Below are positions 3,936-6,878 of a stretch of 6,878 nucleotides of DNA, piece after piece. Numbering within the stretch: position 1 is the first letter of the stretch; each line of letters begins with the position of its first letter. This DNA comes from Deltaproteobacteria bacterium (GTDB lineage: Bacteria; Myxococcota; XYA12-FULL-58-9; JAUUZB01), in assembly GCA_030590185.1 (NCBI GenBank), contig JAUUZB010000202.1, positions 1-6,878 on the forward strand, given 5' to 3'. The notes under the pieces were generated by a model that worked only from the letters and a program-made list of their open reading frames with translations, was not told where the DNA came from and did no database searches. Made by a program: the position numbers and the translations under genes.

Positions 3936-6878
3936 TCAGGCCGCCCTTTCGTCGCAGGTAACCGGCAGCCGACTGGCATGGCCGGGAATACCGCCCTTGC
4001 CCTTCTTCTTCTTCCCCTTCTTCTTCTTCTTGCCCTTGCCCTTGTCCTTGCCCTCGTCGGCATCCGGCTCGCCCGCCTCTTTCTCCTCCTTCTTCTTCTT
4101 GCCGTCATCCTTGGGGGGCGGACCGACACCATCTTTGAGCGGTTGTTCGAGCGCCTTGTAGCCAACCTTGTCGGCGATCACGACGCCATTCTTCTCCACC
4201 ACGACGTCATGGTCGAAGTTGACCGGCACCAGACGTTCCACCAGCGGCACGTACTCGTCTGGCCGCACCTGCTGCAGGCGCTTGAGCGCCTTGACCGACC
4301 AGCGGTTGTAGACCCCGAGTCGGTTGGCGGTCTCGACCACCATCGAATACGCGTCGACCGCTTGGGCGGTCACCGGGGTCCCCATGGTGGTGAGGGTCCC
4401 TTCGAGCTGATCCCTGAGCATCTTCTTGGTGTCGGCGTCGAGCTTCATGCCCTGGAACTTCTCGGGGATCTTGATCGGTGTCTTCAACAATCGATCGACC
4501 GAGTTCTTGTAGGCCTCACCGATCATGTAAAGCGAGGCCAGGGACCACTCCGCCACGCCGATCTTGACGATCTCCTGGTAGCCCTTGATCAGCTCGTCGC
4601 GGACCTTGACCTTAGCGGCGATCGACTTCTCGAAACTCGCCTTGGTTTTTTCGTTCGGGGCGAGCTCCGAAATGCGCAGATCGGCGTACTTGCTGTAGCG
4701 CGGCCGCATGTCGCGGAACATCAACTCGCTCACCGCGGTGGCGCAGCGTGGCAGTTCCTCCTTGCCCTCCTTCTTCTCCCAGGTCGGCCACATCTTGAGA
4801 ACGAACTTGCGCTGGTCGTAGTACCCCTTGGAGTACTTGGTCTTGTTCTTCATGATCTCACCGCGCCGGAACTGCGCGTCGCAGAGCATGTCGGTGTCGG
4901 CCTTGGCGTACTTGTCGGTCTTGATCCAATCCCACAGGCAATCGTGGACCGCCTCCCACTTTTTGACCGACGCCTTCTGTTCCTTCTGCCCCTCCAGCAG
5001 CTTCGCCTCCTCCTCGAGGCTCATGCACATCGCCCACTTGAGTTTGTAGGAGTCCTTGTCGCTGCCCCAACGGCCGAGGTACTTGGTGCGCGCCGCGCGG
5101 CCACCGTTGAAGTCGCGCAGGGTCGAGAGGTAGACGCCGATGTTGTAGATCGCGTCCTTGGTGTTGTCTTCATCGGGATAACGAGCGGCGTAGTTCTCCA
5201 GGTACTTGGAGGCGGTTTGGAAGTCGACCACCCGCTCGTAGGACAGCGCGATGTTCCACATGGTCTCCTTGACCAGGTCGACGGCCCGCTTGTCCTTGGA
5301 GTCCTGGAACGTCTTGACCAGGAACTCGCGCACCTCATTCGCCTTATCGAGACGCTGGCCCTTGTCGTAGTTGACCGCGGCGTTATTGACCGAGTCGATG
5401 GCGAAGCGACCGCTGCCGCCGCCGCCGTACTGACGGTAGAAGTCCATGTAGGCGTTGCCAGCCGGGACGTACTTTTTCTTGTCCTCGAGCGAGGTTTTGA
5501 TCAGCAAGAATGTCGCCTGCTCCTCAATCTTGGCGAACTTGGCCATCTCATCCTCGTCCGAGGTCCGCCCGCAGGACGCCTTGAGCTCCTCGTTGCGCTG
5601 GTAGGAACGGGTGAGGGTACGCAGGGCGGAGTAGTTCTTGCCCAGGTTGTGGATGTCGAGGGCGAGGTTGGCCGCGATGCAGGCCACGTCGTGCCCCGGG
5701 TGGTTCTCGACGATGTCGTTGAAGGCGGGTGCCGCCTTATCGAGGTGGTTGTAGGTGTAATAGATACGCGCCACCTTGTAGCGAATCTCGACCACCTCTT
5801 CGCCGCTCTTGCCAAAGTGGGTGATGTAGCGCTTGCAGGCGTTGATCAGCGCCATCTTGATTTCCGGGACCGGCTTCGGATCCGTGCCCTCGAGATCCGG
5901 TGGGTTCTTGCGCTCGATATCCTGAACGACCTCGTCGTAGGCGCGCACCGAGTCCTCCACCGCCTGGTTGACGATCTTCTTCTCGTTGTCCTTTTTCGGG
6001 TGGGGGTTCATCCCGTAGACGATGTCGTAGTTGCGCGCCGCGCCGCGGAACAGCTCCGTCGCCCCGCTGGCCGAGGCCTCGGCGAGGTAGAACAGCACCT
6101 CGGCGTAGTAGTAACGCATGAAGAAGACGTAGTTGACCGTCGCCTTGGGGTTGGGCTTGGGGAACACCTCTAGGTAGTGCTGGTAGAGATCCCGGGCGTA
6201 CTCGTAGCGCCGCAGCTGGCCCTTGGACTGCTCCGGGAGCTTTTTGGCCTCCTTGTGGTACTCCATGGCCAGCCGGCGCAGGGTGTTCTCGGCGATGCCC
6301 TCGGCTTCCTTGAGGTCCTTCTTCACCCCGGTGGCCTGCTCGTCGGATAGATCCTCACTCTCCTCGAGGTAGGTGCGCACGTCGTGGAAGTACTTGGTCA
6401 ACAGCTTGACCTCCTTGACCGTCTTCTTGTCGTCCCCCTCCTTGTCGGCGGCGTTGACGATGCGGCCCTGGTAGATCGGCTTGCGGGTCGAGCGCTTGTA
6501 CCTCGCGATCAGGTTTCGGTAGACCTCGATGACGTCGGGGTGGGAGTCCCGCTTGATGTACCAGTTGCCCAGGTTCTCCATCATCCGGACGACGTCATCC
6601 TTGCCGCCGAGTTTCATGAATGCCTTGTAGGAGTCCTGGGCCCAGCCCACGTGGGAGTAGGCGCGCACGAAGTCCTTGAGTGATTCCTTGCGCAGGGACT
6701 TGCGCGCTTTTTTATCGATGCTGCTGCGCGGGTCCTCGGCGATTTTGACCACCCGCTCGAACTGCTCGAGGGCGAGGTCCCAACGGCCGGTGTTGATGTG
6801 ACACCAACCCTGTTTGTACATGGCGAAGCCGTAGATCTGGCTCTCCGGGAACTTCTCCGCCTCGGCGTAGGCCTTGAA
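3936..6878 (-). CDS. gltD: GltD-like (AgmU-type) large TPR protein (N terminus beyond window)
   Basis: The last 980 residues of a large, soluble-looking helical repeat protein; the frame is open at the right edge, so start and signal peptide are not visible. TPR-type helix pairs occur throughout. The clearest, in visible-part numbering, are 13-46 (GFAMYKQGWCHINTGRWDLALEQF core), 363-396 (KVARIYYTYNHLDKAAPAF core), 534-567 and 573-606; spacing elsewhere is irregular, as in alpha-solenoid scaffolds. No transmembrane segment or catalytic motif is seen. The C terminus (919-963) is a Pro-led, Lys/Gly/Glu-rich tail with several KKKK runs, then a short end with one Cys (975). The stop is followed after one base by the gltE-like ATG. 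In M. xanthus GltD/AgmU is a large TPR scaffold of the gliding complex encoded next to gltE; assignment here is by architecture and gene order, and other large envelope TPR proteins cannot be excluded. Confidence 0.7.
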   Translation of the reverse strand, partial: FKAYAEAEKFPESQIYGFAMYKQGWCHINTGRWDLALEQFERVVKIAEDPRSSIDKKARKSLRKESLKDFVRAYSHVGWAQDSYKAFMKLGGKDDVVRMMENLGNWYIKRDSHPDVIEVYRNLIARYKRSTRKPIYQGRIVNAADKEGDDKKTVKEVKLLTKYFHDVRTYLEESEDLSDEQATGVKKDLKEAEGIAENTLRRLAMEYHKEAKKLPEQSKGQLRRYEYARDLYQHYLEVFPKPNPKATVNYVFFMRYYYAEVLFYLAEASASGATELFRGAARNYDIVYGMNPHPKKDNEKKIVNQAVEDSVRAYDEVVQDIERKNPPDLEGTDPKPVPEIKMALINACKRYITHFGKSGEEVVEIRYKVARIYYTYNHLDKAAPAFNDIVENHPGHDVACIAANLALDIHNLGKNYSALRTLTRSYQRNEELKASCGRTSDEDEMAKFAKIEEQATFLLIKTSLEDKKKYVPAGNAYMDFYRQYGGGGSGRFAIDSVNNAAVNYDKGQRLDKANEVREFLVKTFQDSKDKRAVDLVKETMWNIALSYERVVDFQTASKYLENYAARYPDEDNTKDAIYNIGVYLSTLRDFNGGRAARTKYLGRWGSDKDSYKLKWAMCMSLEEEAKLLEGQKEQKASVKKWEAVHDCLWDWIKTDKYAKADTDMLCDAQFRRGEIMKNKTKYSKGYYDQRKFVLKMWPTWEKKEGKEELPRCATAVSELMFRDMRPRYSKYADLRISELAPNEKTKASFEKSIAAKVKVRDELIKGYQEIVKIGVAEWSLASLYMIGEAYKNSVDRLLKTPIKIPEKFQGMKLDADTKKMLRDQLEGTLTTMGTPVTAQAVDAYSMVVETANRLGVYNRWSVKALKRLQQVRPDEYVPLVERLVPVNFDHDVVVEKNGVVIADKVGYKALEQPLKDGVGPPPKDDGKKKKEEKEAGEPDADEGKDKGKGKKKKKGKKKKGKGGIPGHASRLPVTCDERAA

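Noticed and set aside
3935..4165. Longer start for the gltE-like protein at 4165
   Set aside because: It would add 77 mostly Arg-rich residues that are the shifted-frame reading of the GltD Lys tail and would bury the lipoprotein signal peptide.
3627..6173. 848-codon plus-strand open frame
   Set aside because: It lies antisense to the gltD-like gene and the end of gltE. Its Leu/Val/Asp/Arg-rich composition with no domain pattern is what GC-rich third-position bias produces opposite a real gene.

Overview
All recognisable genes lie on the minus strand, so the window reads right to left. It holds a four-gene block: a large TPR protein (6878 to 3936, N terminus outside the window), a TPR lipoprotein (3934 to 2177), a small secreted protein (1823 to 1566) and an FHA-domain protein with one membrane helix (1532 to the left edge, C terminus outside). 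This architecture and order match, from memory, the gltD-gltE-gltF-gltG block of the Glt (Agl/Glt) gliding-motility envelope complex of Myxococcus xanthus (older names AgmU for GltD, AglT for GltE, PglI for GltG). GltG and GltE are the best-supported assignments from their own sequence. GltD rests on TPR content and position, and GltF mostly on position.

The sequence is GC-rich with strong third-position bias, which produces long spurious antisense ORFs. Together with the Glt-like block this suggests a Myxococcota or related former-deltaproteobacterial organism, perhaps not a close relative of M. xanthus. Related gene blocks are reported in relatives not known to glide, so gliding itself cannot be claimed.

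Layout, right to left: gltD-like and gltE-like genes are separated by one base and should be translationally coupled. A 353-bp non-coding gap (1824-2176) follows. It holds a small CGCAAAG-type repeat with an inverted arm pair and an 8-T run, an intrinsic terminator-like hairpin active only on the minus strand, and a candidate sigma70-type promoter. The gltF-like and gltG-like genes follow, 33 bp apart. The gap suggests gltDE and gltFG can be separate transcription units.

Inferred joint function: GltG has a cytoplasmic FHA domain, a transmembrane helix carrying the TonB/TolA-type SxxxH signature, and a Lys/Glu-rich periplasmic rod. It would couple an ExbB/ExbD-like (AglRQS-type) proton motor to periplasmic and outer-membrane partners. 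GltF is a small periplasmic protein, GltE an outer-membrane-type TPR lipoprotein, and GltD a large TPR scaffold. No motor genes are in the window. The most notable details are the SxxxH motif, the FHA domain's substitutions at two phosphopeptide-contact positions, the Pro-Gly-Gln-Met repeat linker, the Lys-rich tail of GltD and the five-Cys C-terminal region of GltE.
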